In this document: one piece after another, positions 42,231 to 51,178 of the stretch
Numbering within the stretch: the first letter of the stretch is position 1
Layout: the number at the start of each line of letters is the position of its first letter
Assembly: GCF_021129215.1 (NCBI RefSeq)
Contig: NZ_JAJOLP010000001.1
Span: 2,232,001 to 2,296,000 of the forward strand
Origin: Agromyces sp. S2-1-8
GTDB lineage: Bacteria; Actinomycetota; Actinomycetes; Actinomycetales; Microbacteriaceae
Direction: 5' to 3'
Length of the DNA stretch: 64,000 nt
The notes under the pieces: generated by a model
Told to the model about the DNA's origin: nothing
Database searches by the model: none
What the model saw: only the letters and a program-made list of their open reading frames with translations
Translations under genes and position numbers: made by a program

Positions 42231-43679
42231 ATGAACGCTGCGCACGACGCTGTCGCACGTCCCCGCACCCTGGCCGAGAAGGTCTGGACCGACCACTTGG
42301 TCAAGCAGGGCGAAGACGGCACCCCCGACCTCATCTACATCGACCTGCACCTCGTGCACGAGGTCACGAGCCCCCAGGCGTTCGACGGCCTGCGGATGGC
42401 CGGGCGCCCGGTGCGCCGCCCCGACCTCACGATCGCGACCGAAGACCACAACACGCCGACGCTCCAGATCGACCGGCCCATCGCCGACCCGACGAGCCGC
42501 ACGCAGATCGAGACCCTCCGCAGGAACGCGAAGGAGTTCGGCATCCGCCTGCACTCCCTCGGTGACAAGGAGCAGGGCATCGTCCACGTCGTGGGGCCCC
42601 AGCTCGGCCTCACGATGCCCGGCATCACGGTCGTCTGCGGCGACTCGCACACGTCGACCCACGGCGCCTTCGGCGCGATGGCGTTCGGCATCGGCACGAG
42701 CGAGGTCGAGCACGTGCTCGCCACGCAGACGCTGCCGCTGAAGCCGTTCAAGACCATGGCGATCAACGTCGACGGCGCCCTGCGGCCGGGCGTGACCGCG
42801 AAGGACATCATCCTCGCCGTCATCGCGAAGATCGGCACGGGCGGCGGCCAGGGCTACGTGCTCGAGTACCGCGGCTCGGCGATCCGCGAGCTGTCGATGG
42901 ACGGTCGCATGACGATCTGCAACATGTCGATCGAGGCCGGCGCGCGCGCCGGCATGGTCGCCCCCGACGAGACCACCTTCGCGTACCTGAAGGGTCGCGC
43001 GCACGCGCCCGAGGGGGCCGAGTGGGATGCGGCCGTGGAGTACTGGAAGACGCTGCCGACCGACGAGGGCGCCGAGTTCGACGCCGAGGTGTTCATCGAC
43101 GCCGACGCGCTCGAGCCGTTCGTCACCTGGGGCACGAACCCGGGCCAGGGCGTGTCGCTCTCCGAGTCGGTGCCCGATCCCGCCGCCATCGCGGACCAGC
43201 ACGAGCGGGCGGCCGCCGAGCGCGCGCTCGAGTACATGGACCTCGAGCCGGGCACGCCGCTCAAGGACATCAAGGTCGATGCGGTGTTCATGGGCTCGTG
43301 CACGAACAGCCGCATCGAAGACCTGCGCGCGTTCGCGTCGGTCATCGAGGGCAAGCAGAAGGCCGACGGCGTGCGGGTGATGGTCGTGCCCGGCTCAGCA
43401 CGCGTGCGCCTCGAGGCCGAGGCCGAGGGGCTCGACAAGGTGTTCGAGGCGTTCGGCGCCGAATGGCGCTTCGCCGGCTGCTCGATGTGCCTCGGCATGA
43501 ACCCCGACCAGCTCGCCCCGGGCGAACGTTGCGCCTCGACCTCGAACCGCAACTTCGAGGGCCGGCAGGGCAAGGGCGGCCGCACGCACCTCGTCTCGCC
43601 GCTCGTCGCGGCCGCGACCGCCATCAGGGGCACGCTCTCGAGCCCATGGGATCTGCAGACCGAAGGGGAGGCCCGCTGA
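42231..43679 (+). CDS. leuC: 3-isopropylmalate dehydratase large subunit
   Basis: 482 residues, full length for LeuC. The [4Fe-4S] ligands are C357 (GSCTNSR), C417 and C420 (CSMCLG). [26 protein letters not shown] is the aconitase-family substrate segment. With LeuD it isomerises 2-isopropylmalate to 3-isopropylmalate in leucine synthesis. A GAAGGAAG ribosome site precedes the ATG; a leader peptide and hairpin lie upstream. Its stop shares a base with the leuD ATG. Confidence 0.97.
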   Translation: MNAAHDAVARPRTLAEKVWTDHLVKQGEDGTPDLIYIDLHLVHEVTSPQAFDGLRMAGRPVRRPDLTIATEDHNTPTLQIDRPIADPTSRTQIETLRRNAKEFGIRLHSLGDKEQGIVHVVGPQLGLTMPGITVVCGDSHTSTHGAFGAMAFGIGTSEVEHVLATQTLPLKPFKTMAINVDGALRPGVTAKDIILAVIAKIGTGGGQGYVLEYRGSAIRELSMDGRMTICNMSIEAGARAGMVAPDETTFAYLKGRAHAPEGAEWDAAVEYWKTLPTDEGAEFDAEVFIDADALEPFVTWGTNPGQGVSLSESVPDPAAIADQHERAAAERALEYMDLEPGTPLKDIKVDAVFMGSCTNSRIEDLRAFASVIEGKQKADGVRVMVVPGSARVRLEAEAEGLDKVFEAFGAEWRFAGCSMCLGMNPDQLAPGERCASTSNRNFEGRQGKGGRTHLVSPLVAAATAIRGTLSSPWDLQTEGEAR

Positions 43680-44299
43680 TGCAGAAGCTCACGACCGTCA
43701 CCGGCGTCGCCGTGCCGCTGCGCCGCTCGAACGTCGACACCGACCAGATCATCCCCGCGGTCTTCCTCAAGCGGGTCACGAAGACCGGCTTCGACGACGC
43801 GCTGTTCCACGCCTGGCGCCAGGACCCCGAGTTCATCCTCAACCGGTCCGAGTACGCGGGCGCGAAGGTGCTCATCGCCGGCCCCGACTTCGGCACCGGA
43901 TCGAGCCGAGAGCACGCCGTCTGGGCGTTGCGCGACTACGGTTTCGACGTCGTGATCAGCTCGCGGTTCGGTGACATCTTCCGCGGCAACTCGGGCAAGC
44001 AGGGCCTGCTCGCCGCACAGGTCGCCTACGAGGACATCGAGCGCCTGTGGGCGGTCGTCGAAGCCGACCCGGGAATAGCGGTGACCGTCGATCTCGTTGC
44101 ACGAACGGTGAGCGCGGGCGCGCTCACCGTGCCGTTCGACATCGACGACTACACTCGGTGGAGGCTTCTGGAGGGCCTGGACGACATCGGCCTCACCCTC
44201 CGGGACGAAGCGGCCATCGCCGAGTTCGAGACACATCGAGCGGCATGGCGGCCCAAGACGCTCCCCATCAGGGAGCCGGCGGAATCAGGGAGTCTGTGA
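43679..44299 (+). CDS. leuD: 3-isopropylmalate dehydratase small subunit
   Basis: 206 residues, the normal LeuD length, supplying the swivelling aconitase C-domain. [16 protein letters not shown] near the N terminus and [17 protein letters not shown] (~88-104) carry the conserved substrate-binding residues. The longer open frame upstream overlaps leuC and is rejected; the ATG overlapping the leuC stop gives the family N terminus. The stop overlaps the murA start in GTGA. Confidence 0.96.
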   Translation: MQKLTTVTGVAVPLRRSNVDTDQIIPAVFLKRVTKTGFDDALFHAWRQDPEFILNRSEYAGAKVLIAGPDFGTGSSREHAVWALRDYGFDVVISSRFGDIFRGNSGKQGLLAAQVAYEDIERLWAVVEADPGIAVTVDLVARTVSAGALTVPFDIDDYTRWRLLEGLDDIGLTLRDEAAIAEFETHRAAWRPKTLPIREPAESGSL

Positions 44300-45666
44300 A
44301 CACACTCGGGCAGGATGCCAAGAACCATGGAACGGCAGTCGGGTTGAACGTCGACAAGATCACGATCAACGGAGGCAAGCCGCTCCGCGGCAGGATCGAG
44401 CTGAAGGGCGCCAAGAACCTCGTCACGAAGGCGATGGTGGCGGCGATCCTCGGCGACACCCCGAGCGTGTTGAAGAACGTGCCGAACATCAGCGACGTGC
44501 GCATCGTGCGGGGGCTGCTCGAGGTGCACGGCGTGAGCGTCACGCACGGCATCGAGGAGGGCGAGCTCATCCTCGACCCGTCGGGCGTCGCCACCGCGCA
44601 CATGGCCGACATCGATGCCCACGCGGGCTCGAGCCGGATCCCGATCCTGTTCTGCGGACCGCTCCTGCATCGCCTCGGCGAGGCGTTCATCCCCGATCTC
44701 GGCGGCTGCCGCATCGGCGACCGGCCGATCGACTACCACCTCGAGGTGCTGCGCAACTTCGGTGCCATCGTCGAGAAGCTGCCGAGCGGCATCCGCATGT
44801 CGGCGCCCGGCGGCCTCCACGGCGCCAAGGTGTCGCTGCCGTACCCGAGCGTCGGCGCGACCGAGCAGGTCCTGCTCACCGCCGTCCTCGCCGACGGCAT
44901 CACCGAACTCTCGGGTGCCGCGATCGAGCCCGAGATCATGGATCTCATCAACATCCTGCAGAAGATGGGCGCGATCATCACGGTCGACACCGACCGCGTC
45001 ATCCGCATCGAGGGCGTCGACAAGCTCGACGGCTACACGCACCGCGCGCTCTTCGACCGCAACGAGGCTGCGAGCTGGGCGGCCGCGGCACTCGCGACCG
45101 ACGGGGACATCTTCGTCGGCGGTGCCCGACAGGCCGAGATGCTCACGTTCCTCAACGTCTTCCGCAAGGTCGGCGGCGCCTTCGAGATCGAGGAGGAGGG
45201 CATCCGCTTCTACCACCCCGGTGGCGAGCTGAAGCCCGTGATCATCGAGACCGACGTGCACCCCGGCTTCATGACCGACTGGCAGCAGCCGCTCGTCGTC
45301 GCCCTCGCGAAGGCCAAGGGCGTCTCGATCGTGCACGAGACGGTCTACGAGCAGCGTTTCGGCTTCGTCGACGCCCTCGTCGAGATGGGCGCGTCGATCG
45401 AGGTGCACAAGGAGTGCCTCGGCGGTCGGCCCTGCCGCTTCGGCCAGCGCAACTTCAAGCACTCCGCGGTCATCTCCGGCCCGGCGACCCTCACCGGCGC
45501 CGACATCGAAGTGCCCGACCTGCGCGGCGGTTTCAGCCACCTGATCGCGGCACTCACGGCCGAAGGGCGTTCGACGGTCTCGAACGTCGGCATCATCGCC
45601 CGCGGGTACGAGGACTTCATCACGAAGCTCGAGCTGCTCGGGGCGGATTTCGAACTCGAAGGATAA
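44296..45666 (+). CDS. murA: UDP-N-acetylglucosamine 1-carboxyvinyltransferase
   Basis: 456 residues. It catalyses the first committed step of peptidoglycan synthesis, adding enolpyruvate from PEP to UDP-GlcNAc. The active-site Cys is present, C138 in [14 protein letters not shown], so fosfomycin sensitivity by Cys alkylation is expected. The GAKN motif near the N terminus reads GAKNLVTK instead of the usual GAKNAALP. A ~20-residue extra N-terminal arm precedes the fold. GTG start overlaps leuD by 4 bases with GGGAG upstream. Confidence 0.95.
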   Translation: MNTLGQDAKNHGTAVGLNVDKITINGGKPLRGRIELKGAKNLVTKAMVAAILGDTPSVLKNVPNISDVRIVRGLLEVHGVSVTHGIEEGELILDPSGVATAHMADIDAHAGSSRIPILFCGPLLHRLGEAFIPDLGGCRIGDRPIDYHLEVLRNFGAIVEKLPSGIRMSAPGGLHGAKVSLPYPSVGATEQVLLTAVLADGITELSGAAIEPEIMDLINILQKMGAIITVDTDRVIRIEGVDKLDGYTHRALFDRNEAASWAAAALATDGDIFVGGARQAEMLTFLNVFRKVGGAFEIEEEGIRFYHPGGELKPVIIETDVHPGFMTDWQQPLVVALAKAKGVSIVHETVYEQRFGFVDALVEMGASIEVHKECLGGRPCRFGQRNFKHSAVISGPATLTGADIEVPDLRGGFSHLIAALTAEGRSTVSNVGIIARGYEDFITKLELLGADFELEG

Positions 45667-45667
45667 T
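45662..45667 (+). promoter_or_regulatory. -10 element GATAAT, leaderless start of the acyltransferase gene
   Basis: GATAAT overlaps the murA stop codon and ends 6 bases before the GTG at 45674, which would place the transcription start at that codon. Confidence 0.55.
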
Positions 45668-45673
45668 AGGGGC

Positions 45674-46450
45674 GTGCCACACGACACCTCCGAGGCGATC
45701 ACCCCTGCCAAACCGCGGTCCGAGACCCGTCGACCGTCGTTCTTCTGGGTGCTCGCCGTCCTCATCCTGCCGATCATCAACCTCGGCATGCGCTTCCGGT
45801 TCCACCATCGAGAGCGCATGCCCGCTTCGGGTGCGTTCGTGCTCGCGCCGAACCACTACAGCGAGATCGACCCCGTCGTGATGGGCGCCGCGAGCTGGAA
45901 GCTCGGTCGCGCGCCGCGGTTCCTCGCGAAGGCGTCGCTCTTCAAGAACCCCGTGCTCGGCTGGTTCCTGCGCACCTCGGGCCAGATCCCGGTCGAACGA
46001 ACCGGAAGCAACGGCCACCAGGCGCTGCGTGCCGCCGAGGAGCTCGTCGAGAAGGGCCGGATGGTCATCGTCTACCCCGAGGGCTCGCTCACCCGCGACC
46101 CCGACCTCTGGCCCATGCGCGGCAAGACCGGCGCGGTGCGCATCGCACTCGAGCGAGGCATCCCGATCGTGCCGGCCGCCCACTGGGGCACCCAGGCCGT
46201 GCTGCCCCGCTACGGCAAGAAGATCAGCCTGTTCCCTCGCAAGACGATCGACGTCATCATCGGCGAGCCCTTCGACCTCAGCGCCTACCGCGACAAGCCC
46301 ATCGACCAGGCGATGCTCGTGAAGGCGACCGGCGAGCTCATGGACGCGATCGCCGAGCTCCTCGCCGAGGTGCGCGGCGAGCCCGCACCCGCCGAGCGCT
46401 GGAACCCGGCCGCCCACGGCCAGAAGGAGACGGGGCGCCTTGAAGAGTAG
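45674..46450 (+). CDS. plsC: 1-acyl-glycerol-3-phosphate acyltransferase (PlsC family)
   Basis: 258 residues with one N-terminal membrane helix (~23-40). The catalytic HX4D is H61-YSEI-D66; the glycerol-phosphate motif YPEGSLTRDP and the VPAAHWGTQ block follow. It makes phosphatidic acid, the membrane-lipid precursor. The next gene, gpsA, supplies glycerol-3-phosphate, so the pair forms a lipid-precursor unit with an 11-base overlap. In this family the gene regularly lies between murA and gpsA. Confidence 0.9.
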   Translation: MPHDTSEAITPAKPRSETRRPSFFWVLAVLILPIINLGMRFRFHHRERMPASGAFVLAPNHYSEIDPVVMGAASWKLGRAPRFLAKASLFKNPVLGWFLRTSGQIPVERTGSNGHQALRAAEELVEKGRMVIVYPEGSLTRDPDLWPMRGKTGAVRIALERGIPIVPAAHWGTQAVLPRYGKKISLFPRKTIDVIIGEPFDLSAYRDKPIDQAMLVKATGELMDAIAELLAEVRGEPAPAERWNPAAHGQKETGRLEE

Positions 46451-47573
46451 ACAGAAGCCGCCGCACGGCACTCGTGTGGCCGTGCTGGGCGCCGGCAGCT
46501 GGGGCACGACCTTCGCGAAGATCCTCGCCGACGGCGGTGCCGACGTCGTCCTGTGGGCCCGGCGGCCCGAGATGGCCCGCGAGATCCAGGAGGCGAAGCG
46601 CAACAGCGACTACCTCCCGGGTGTCAATCTGCCGCTGAACCTCCGTGCGACGAGCCGGCTCGACCTCGCTCTCGCCGGGGCCGAGCAGGTGTTCGTGTCG
46701 GTGCCCAGCCAGTCGCTGCGCGACAACCTGAAGACGATCGCGCCGCACCTGCACGCCGAGGCGAAGGTCGTCTCGCTCATGAAGGGCGTCGAGAAGTCGA
46801 CGGGCCTTCGCATGAGCGAGGTCATCGCCGAGGTGCTGCACATCGACGAATCGCAGATCGCCGTCATCTCGGGCCCCAACCTCGCGCTCGAGATCGCGAA
46901 GGAGCAGCCGACGGCCGCCGTCGTGTCGTCGACGAGCCTCGAGACCGCGCAGGCCGTCGCCAGCGTCGCGCGCAACCGCTACTTCCACTCGTTCGTCAAC
47001 ACCGACGTCATCGGCACCGAGTTCGGCGGCGTGCTGAAGAACCTCATCGCCGTGGCGATCGGCATCGTCGACGGTGCCGGCTACGGCGACAACACGAAAG
47101 CGTCGATCATCACGCGCGGCCTCGTCGAGATGAGCGACTTCGCCGTCGCCTTCGGCGCCCACCCCGAGACGCTGTCGGGCCTCGCCGGACTCGGCGACCT
47201 CATCGCGACGAGCCAGTCGCCCCTCTCGCGCAACAACACGGCCGGGCGGTTGCTCGGCCAGGGCTACCACCTCAACGACGTGGTCAACCGCATGCAGCAG
47301 ACGACCGAGGGCCTCGCCTCGGTCGGGCCGATCCTCGAACTCGCGCGGGCGAAGGGCGTGGAGATGCCCATCGTCGAGCAGGTGCGACAGGTGCTCGCGG
47401 GCACCCTCGACCCCAAGGACATCGCGCCGCACCTCACGACCGACGACGAGCCGCAGGGCGAAAGGACGAAAGATGGACAAGCTCACGGTGGTTCTGCTGT
47501 TCGGCGGGCGCTCAAGCGAGCATTCGATCAGCTGCGCCACGGCGGGCGGGGTGCTGGGGGCGATCGACCGTAG
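46440..47573 (+). CDS. gpsA: NAD(P)-dependent glycerol-3-phosphate dehydrogenase
   Basis: 377 residues from a TTG start. Rossmann motif GAGSWG at 18-23, catalytic Lys K200 in GGVLKNLIAVA, and the C-terminal LSGLAGLGDLIAT and QTTEGLASV blocks are intact. It reduces dihydroxyacetone phosphate for phospholipid synthesis. The last ~35 residues, Arg/Gly-rich, run 101 bases into ddl in another frame and do not resemble the family. This may be a genuine out-of-frame extension or the result of a small indel. Confidence 0.94.
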   Translation: MKSRQKPPHGTRVAVLGAGSWGTTFAKILADGGADVVLWARRPEMAREIQEAKRNSDYLPGVNLPLNLRATSRLDLALAGAEQVFVSVPSQSLRDNLKTIAPHLHAEAKVVSLMKGVEKSTGLRMSEVIAEVLHIDESQIAVISGPNLALEIAKEQPTAAVVSSTSLETAQAVASVARNRYFHSFVNTDVIGTEFGGVLKNLIAVAIGIVDGAGYGDNTKASIITRGLVEMSDFAVAFGAHPETLSGLAGLGDLIATSQSPLSRNNTAGRLLGQGYHLNDVVNRMQQTTEGLASVGPILELARAKGVEMPIVEQVRQVLAGTLDPKDIAPHLTTDDEPQGERTKDGQAHGGSAVRRALKRAFDQLRHGGRGAGGDRP

Positions 47574-48561
47574 CCGGTTCGAGGTGATCCCCGTCGGGAT
47601 CACGCGCGACGGCGCCTACGTGCTCGAGGCCGACGACCCGGCGCGATTCGCGCTCGATCCGGCCCACCTGCCCGAGGTCGTCGACAACGGCACCCGGGTG
47701 CGTTGGCCCGAGTCGGCCTCGTCGCGCGAGCTCACCGTGTCGGATGCCTCGGGCACGCGCTCGCTCGGCGACGTCGACGTGGTCTTCCCGATCCTGCACG
47801 GCCGGTTCGGCGAGGACGGCACCGTCCAGGGCCTCCTCGAGCTCGTCGGCCTGCCCTACGTCGGCAACGGCGTGCTCGCCTCGTCGCTCGGCATGGACAA
47901 GCACTTCACGAAGACGGTGCTCGAGGGTGCCGGCATCCCCGTCGCGCCGTGGGTGACCGTGACGCGCGCGGCGATCGACCGCGACCCCGAGCTGTGGCAT
48001 CGCCGGGTGCACAGCCTCGGCCTCCCGGTGTTCGTGAAGCCGGCCCGGGCCGGCTCGTCGGTCGGTGTCACGAAGGTCGACGACTGGGCGAAGCTGCACG
48101 AGGCCCTGGACGTGGCGTTCGCCGAGGACGGCACCGTGCTCGTCGAGTCGGGCGTCGTCGGCCGTGAGATCGAGTGCGCCGTCCTCGAGGGGCGCGACGG
48201 AACGCCGCAGGTCAGCGTCGCCGGCGAGATCGTCGTGACCGGGCGGGAGTTCTACGACTTCGAGGCGAAGTACCTGGACGCGCCGGGCGTCGAACTCGTC
48301 TGCCCGGCCGACCTCGGCGACGGCGAGCTGTTCGAGCTGCAGCGCGTCGCGCGTCGCGCCTTCGAGGCGATCGGCGGCCAGGGCCTCGCCCGCGTCGACG
48401 TCTTCCTCACCGGCGAGGGGTTCGTCGTCAACGAGATCAACACCATGCCGGGGTTCACGCCGATCTCGATGTTCCCGACGTGCTGGCTGAACTCGGGCCT
48501 CAGCTATCCCGAGCTCATCACCGAGCTCATCGAGGTCGGGCACGCGACCGGTGCCCGGTAG
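47473..48561 (+). CDS. ddl: D-alanine--D-alanine ligase
   Basis: 362 residues of the ATP-grasp superfamily. LFGGRSSEHSISCATA opens the protein; HGRFGEDGTVQGLLELVGLPYVGNGV and VKPARAGSSVGVTKV follow; NEINTMPGFTPISMFP near the C terminus binds Mg and the dipeptide. Makes D-Ala-D-Ala for peptidoglycan. GAAAGGACG precedes the ATG. The first 101 bases are also read as the tail of gpsA. Confidence 0.96.
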   Translation: MDKLTVVLLFGGRSSEHSISCATAGGVLGAIDRSRFEVIPVGITRDGAYVLEADDPARFALDPAHLPEVVDNGTRVRWPESASSRELTVSDASGTRSLGDVDVVFPILHGRFGEDGTVQGLLELVGLPYVGNGVLASSLGMDKHFTKTVLEGAGIPVAPWVTVTRAAIDRDPELWHRRVHSLGLPVFVKPARAGSSVGVTKVDDWAKLHEALDVAFAEDGTVLVESGVVGREIECAVLEGRDGTPQVSVAGEIVVTGREFYDFEAKYLDAPGVELVCPADLGDGELFELQRVARRAFEAIGGQGLARVDVFLTGEGFVVNEINTMPGFTPISMFPTCWLNSGLSYPELITELIEVGHATGAR

Positions 48562-48589
48562 CACGCGAAGTGCGGCCCCCGGTTCCGGC

Positions 48590-49117
48590 TCAGCCGTCGG
48601 TGCCGGGCGCGGTGGTCGCGTCGTCGACCGACGTGCACTCGGTCTCCGAGGGGATGACCGAGACGGCGGATGAGAGTTCGGTGATGGCCGTGGTGCCCGA
48701 GACGACGTCGTTGTCCACGAGCACCTCGACCGCCGGGGTGCGCCCGTAGGTGGTGAAGCGGTAGTTCGGGGCGTCGGTCTCGTCGATGATCCAGTCGACG
48801 CCGTTGACGGTGACGCAACGGTCGGTCGTCGGCCCGGGAGGCTCGACGCCGCAGCGCAGCAGCACCGAGGCGGGGGAGCCCCAAGCGCCCGTGCCCTGGG
48901 CGTTCGTCTCGCGCTCGGCCTGCTCCTCGCCGGTGCCCTTCGCGAGCACGTCGGGCAGGCGTACGACGACGGCCGCGCAGTCGGGCGAGCTCGCCTCGTC
49001 GGCGGGGTCGATCGGCACGGGCTGGCTGCAGCCGGTGAGCGAGATCGCGAGCGCGGCGGCGCAGGCGGCGACGAGGGGCAGGCGGGCGCGACGCAGACGC
49101 GCGTTCGGGTGGTCCAT
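48590..49117 (-). CDS. DUF3515 lipoprotein
   Basis: 175 residues. Signal peptide with lipobox SLTGC (C30), then a small secreted domain with two or three Cys (PDCAAVVVRLPD, LLRCGVEPPGPT, RCVTVNGVDWIIDE), the pattern of DUF3515 proteins that actinobacteria keep near ddl and thiL. Function unknown. The ATG has AAGGGG immediately upstream and a TAACCT -10 seven bases before it, so the transcript may start at or just before the codon. Confidence 0.85.
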   Translation of the reverse strand: MDHPNARLRRARLPLVAACAAALAISLTGCSQPVPIDPADEASSPDCAAVVVRLPDVLAKGTGEEQAERETNAQGTGAWGSPASVLLRCGVEPPGPTTDRCVTVNGVDWIIDETDAPNYRFTTYGRTPAVEVLVDNDVVSGTTAITELSSAVSVIPSETECTSVDDATTAPGTDG

Positions 49118-49124
49118 CCCCTTC

Positions 49125-49130
49125 AGGTTA
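49125..49130 (-). promoter_or_regulatory. -10 element TAACCT of the DUF3515 gene
   Basis: On the minus strand TAACCT ends 7 bases before the ATG at 49117, giving a leaderless or nearly leaderless mRNA. Confidence 0.5.
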
Positions 49131-49147
49131 GCCGCGCGCGGCCCACC

Positions 49148-49214
49148 GCGCCCGACGGCGGTCGCCCGTCGCCCGTCGCCGGGCGCCCGTCGCCGGGCGC
49201 CCGACGGCGGTCGC
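49148..49214. repeat. GC-only short tandem and direct repeats
   Basis: The gap upstream of the DUF3515 gene contains an 18-base direct repeat GCGCCCGACGGCGGTCGC (49148-49165 and 49197-49214). Between the copies is a 14-base tandem unit GTCGCCGGGCGCCC (49175-49202, two copies) preceded by 7-base GTCGCCC repeats. It looks like slippage-derived simple sequence. No gene is visible in the 184-base gap. Confidence 0.75.
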
Positions 49215-49301
49215 GAGCGTGGCCGTTCGAGCCGAGCGTCGCCCATCGCACGGCAACACCCGGTCGGAACGGCAACATTCGATGGGTTCGACGTGCATGA
49301 C

Positions 49302-51035
49302 TCAGCAGTTCGGACGGCAGGCCCGCTGCGAGAGGGCGTCGGTGAGCACGGTGCTCAGGTCCTGCGGCTTCGCGGCCGAATAGGCGGCGCCGCCCGTCGC
49401 CTTCGCGATCGCTCGCATGGCCTTCACGTCGGTGTCGGGACCGATGCCGACCATGACCACGGGCACGGGCTTCGACGGGTCGTCGAGCTGCTTCAGCTTC
49501 TCGAGCAGCGTCTCGAGCGAGATGCCGTGCTCGTCCTCGTTGCGGCCGTCGGTGAGCAGCAGCACGGAGTTCACGCGATCGGCGTCGTAGGTCGAGCGCA
49601 CCTGCGCGACGGCCGCGAGCACCGTGTCGTAGAGCCCGGTCGCCCCGCCGAGCCGGCCCGGGAGGGACGCGATCGCGCTGTTGATGCGCGCCCGATGGTC
49701 GTCGGTGCCGAGACTGTCGATCGGGACGAGCGGCTCCCAGTCGCGATCGCCCGCGCGCGCGGTCGAGAAGATCCACATCCCGAGGTCGACGTCGCCCGAG
49801 AACTGCGAGAGCGTCTTGGCGGCGGCCTGGGTGAGCAGGTCGATGCGGCGGAGGCCCGTGACCGTCGGCTCCTCCATCGAACCGGAGACGTCGATGACGC
49901 CGAGGATGCGGGAGCGAAGGCTCAGCACGCCCCAGGTGCGCAGGATCGCGACCTGCGCGCCGGCGGCGGCCGAGTCGACCGGCACGGCGTCGACGAGCAC
50001 GCCCTCCTGTTCGAGCTCGCCCGAGCCGGTACCGTCGCGGAACCCGTCGGCGGCGAACGCGTCCTTCGCCGACCAGAGGGCGAGCTTCAGCGCGTCGAGC
50101 TCGCGCGCGTGCAACGCCCGGGCTCTGGCGTCGGCGCTCTCGTCGGTCTCGGCGTCGGCGGCGGGCAGGTTCTTCGCGAGCTCCGATTCGTCGAGCACCC
50201 GGAGGAACGGGTAGCTGAGCGCGAGCGTGCCGTCGGCGGGGTAGAGGGCGACGAGCGGGGTCGAGCCGCCCTCCCGGTTGTGGCGGGCGATCTGCTGCTC
50301 GCTCGCGATCACGACGGTGCCGTCGGCGGCGCCGTCGAGGGCGGCGAACGCGTCGTCGATCGAGGACGGCATCGTGTCGTTGAGCTCGATCATCGCCTGC
50401 TGGAACTGGCGGGTCGTCCCGATGTCGACCCGGCGTTCCATCGCCTGCAGTGCGCTGAGGCTGGCCGACGAGGCCTCGGGGTCGGGCAGCAGCGCCGAGA
50501 ACGCGTCGTTGAGCAGGCCGTTCCAGCTGAGGTCCTCCCCGTCGACCGCGTCGGGCCGGTCCGCGCGTGCGGCGAACACGACCGGGCTCGAGGCGATCGA
50601 TCGCTCGAGGGCGAGATCCGGCACCGGGCGGCCGAGCGACCGGGCGGTGCTCGACATCCGCACGAGCCAGACGGGGGAGTCGGGGATCCAGGCGTCGACG
50701 TCGGAGGCGTTGCCCGAGGCGAGCATGGCGGCCGTGTCGGCCGAAGCCTGCGCGACCACCTCGGTGCGCGAGCACGAGTCCTCGGCTGCGTCGTAGTCGG
50801 CCGCGATCGCCTCGACGGTCGATGCGATCGCCGGGTCCGCCGCGACGGTCAGCTCCACCGGCTCGGTGCAGGGGATCTCGGGGTGCAGCCAACGATCGAA
50901 CTGGCCGCCGGCCCAGGCGACGCCGGCGCCGCCGACGAGCGCGACGACGGTCGCGGCGGCGGACAGTCCGATGATCACCCGGCGGCGACGGCGGCGGCCC
51001 GCTGTTCGTGCTGCTCTCTCGCTCCGACGGCTCAC
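49302..51035 (-). CDS. Membrane-anchored substrate-binding/VWA fusion protein
   Basis: 577 residues. Basic N terminus, one helix (~20-42), then an extracellular solute-binding fold (~55-330) with VELTVAADPAIASTVEAIAADYD, and a VWA domain (~370-560) with an intact metal site GVIDVSGSME (DxSxS) and LLLTDGRNED. It ends in QRACRPNC. VWA domains bind proteins through a divalent cation. Combining one with a binding-protein domain suggests an adhesion or sensing role at the cell surface. GTG start with GGAG upstream. No transporter is encoded next to it. Confidence 0.85.
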   Translation of the reverse strand: MSRRSERAARTAGRRRRRRVIIGLSAAATVVALVGGAGVAWAGGQFDRWLHPEIPCTEPVELTVAADPAIASTVEAIAADYDAAEDSCSRTEVVAQASADTAAMLASGNASDVDAWIPDSPVWLVRMSSTARSLGRPVPDLALERSIASSPVVFAARADRPDAVDGEDLSWNGLLNDAFSALLPDPEASSASLSALQAMERRVDIGTTRQFQQAMIELNDTMPSSIDDAFAALDGAADGTVVIASEQQIARHNREGGSTPLVALYPADGTLALSYPFLRVLDESELAKNLPAADAETDESADARARALHARELDALKLALWSAKDAFAADGFRDGTGSGELEQEGVLVDAVPVDSAAAGAQVAILRTWGVLSLRSRILGVIDVSGSMEEPTVTGLRRIDLLTQAAAKTLSQFSGDVDLGMWIFSTARAGDRDWEPLVPIDSLGTDDHRARINSAIASLPGRLGGATGLYDTVLAAVAQVRSTYDADRVNSVLLLTDGRNEDEHGISLETLLEKLKQLDDPSKPVPVVMVGIGPDTDVKAMRAIAKATGGAAYSAAKPQDLSTVLTDALSQRACRPNC

Positions 51036-51166
51036 GCGTGCTCCATTGCAGGGGCGGTGAGCGGGGTGGACTCACCGCATTCGGGTCTCGTACCGAACCC
51101 ACCGTACGTCAGCGAGGCAGGGTTCGTAAGGACCCATTACACACCATACGCGAGTCCGGCGCTCGT

Positions 51167-51172
51167 TACGCT
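51167..51172 (+). promoter_or_regulatory. -10 element TACGCT, leaderless start of thiL
   Basis: TACGCT ends 6 bases before the ATG at 51179; no ribosome site is visible, consistent with transcription starting at the codon. Confidence 0.6.
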
Positions 51173-51178
51173 GGACGG

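Noticed and set aside
49148-49214. Direct repeats considered as a CRISPR array or IS end
   Set aside because: Only two long copies, no unique spacers, no cas or transposase gene nearby, and the sequence is simple GC slippage.
49302-51035. Reading the VWA fusion protein as an ABC-transporter binding protein
   Set aside because: There is no permease or ATPase next to it and it is fused to a VWA domain behind a membrane helix, so a transport role is not supported.
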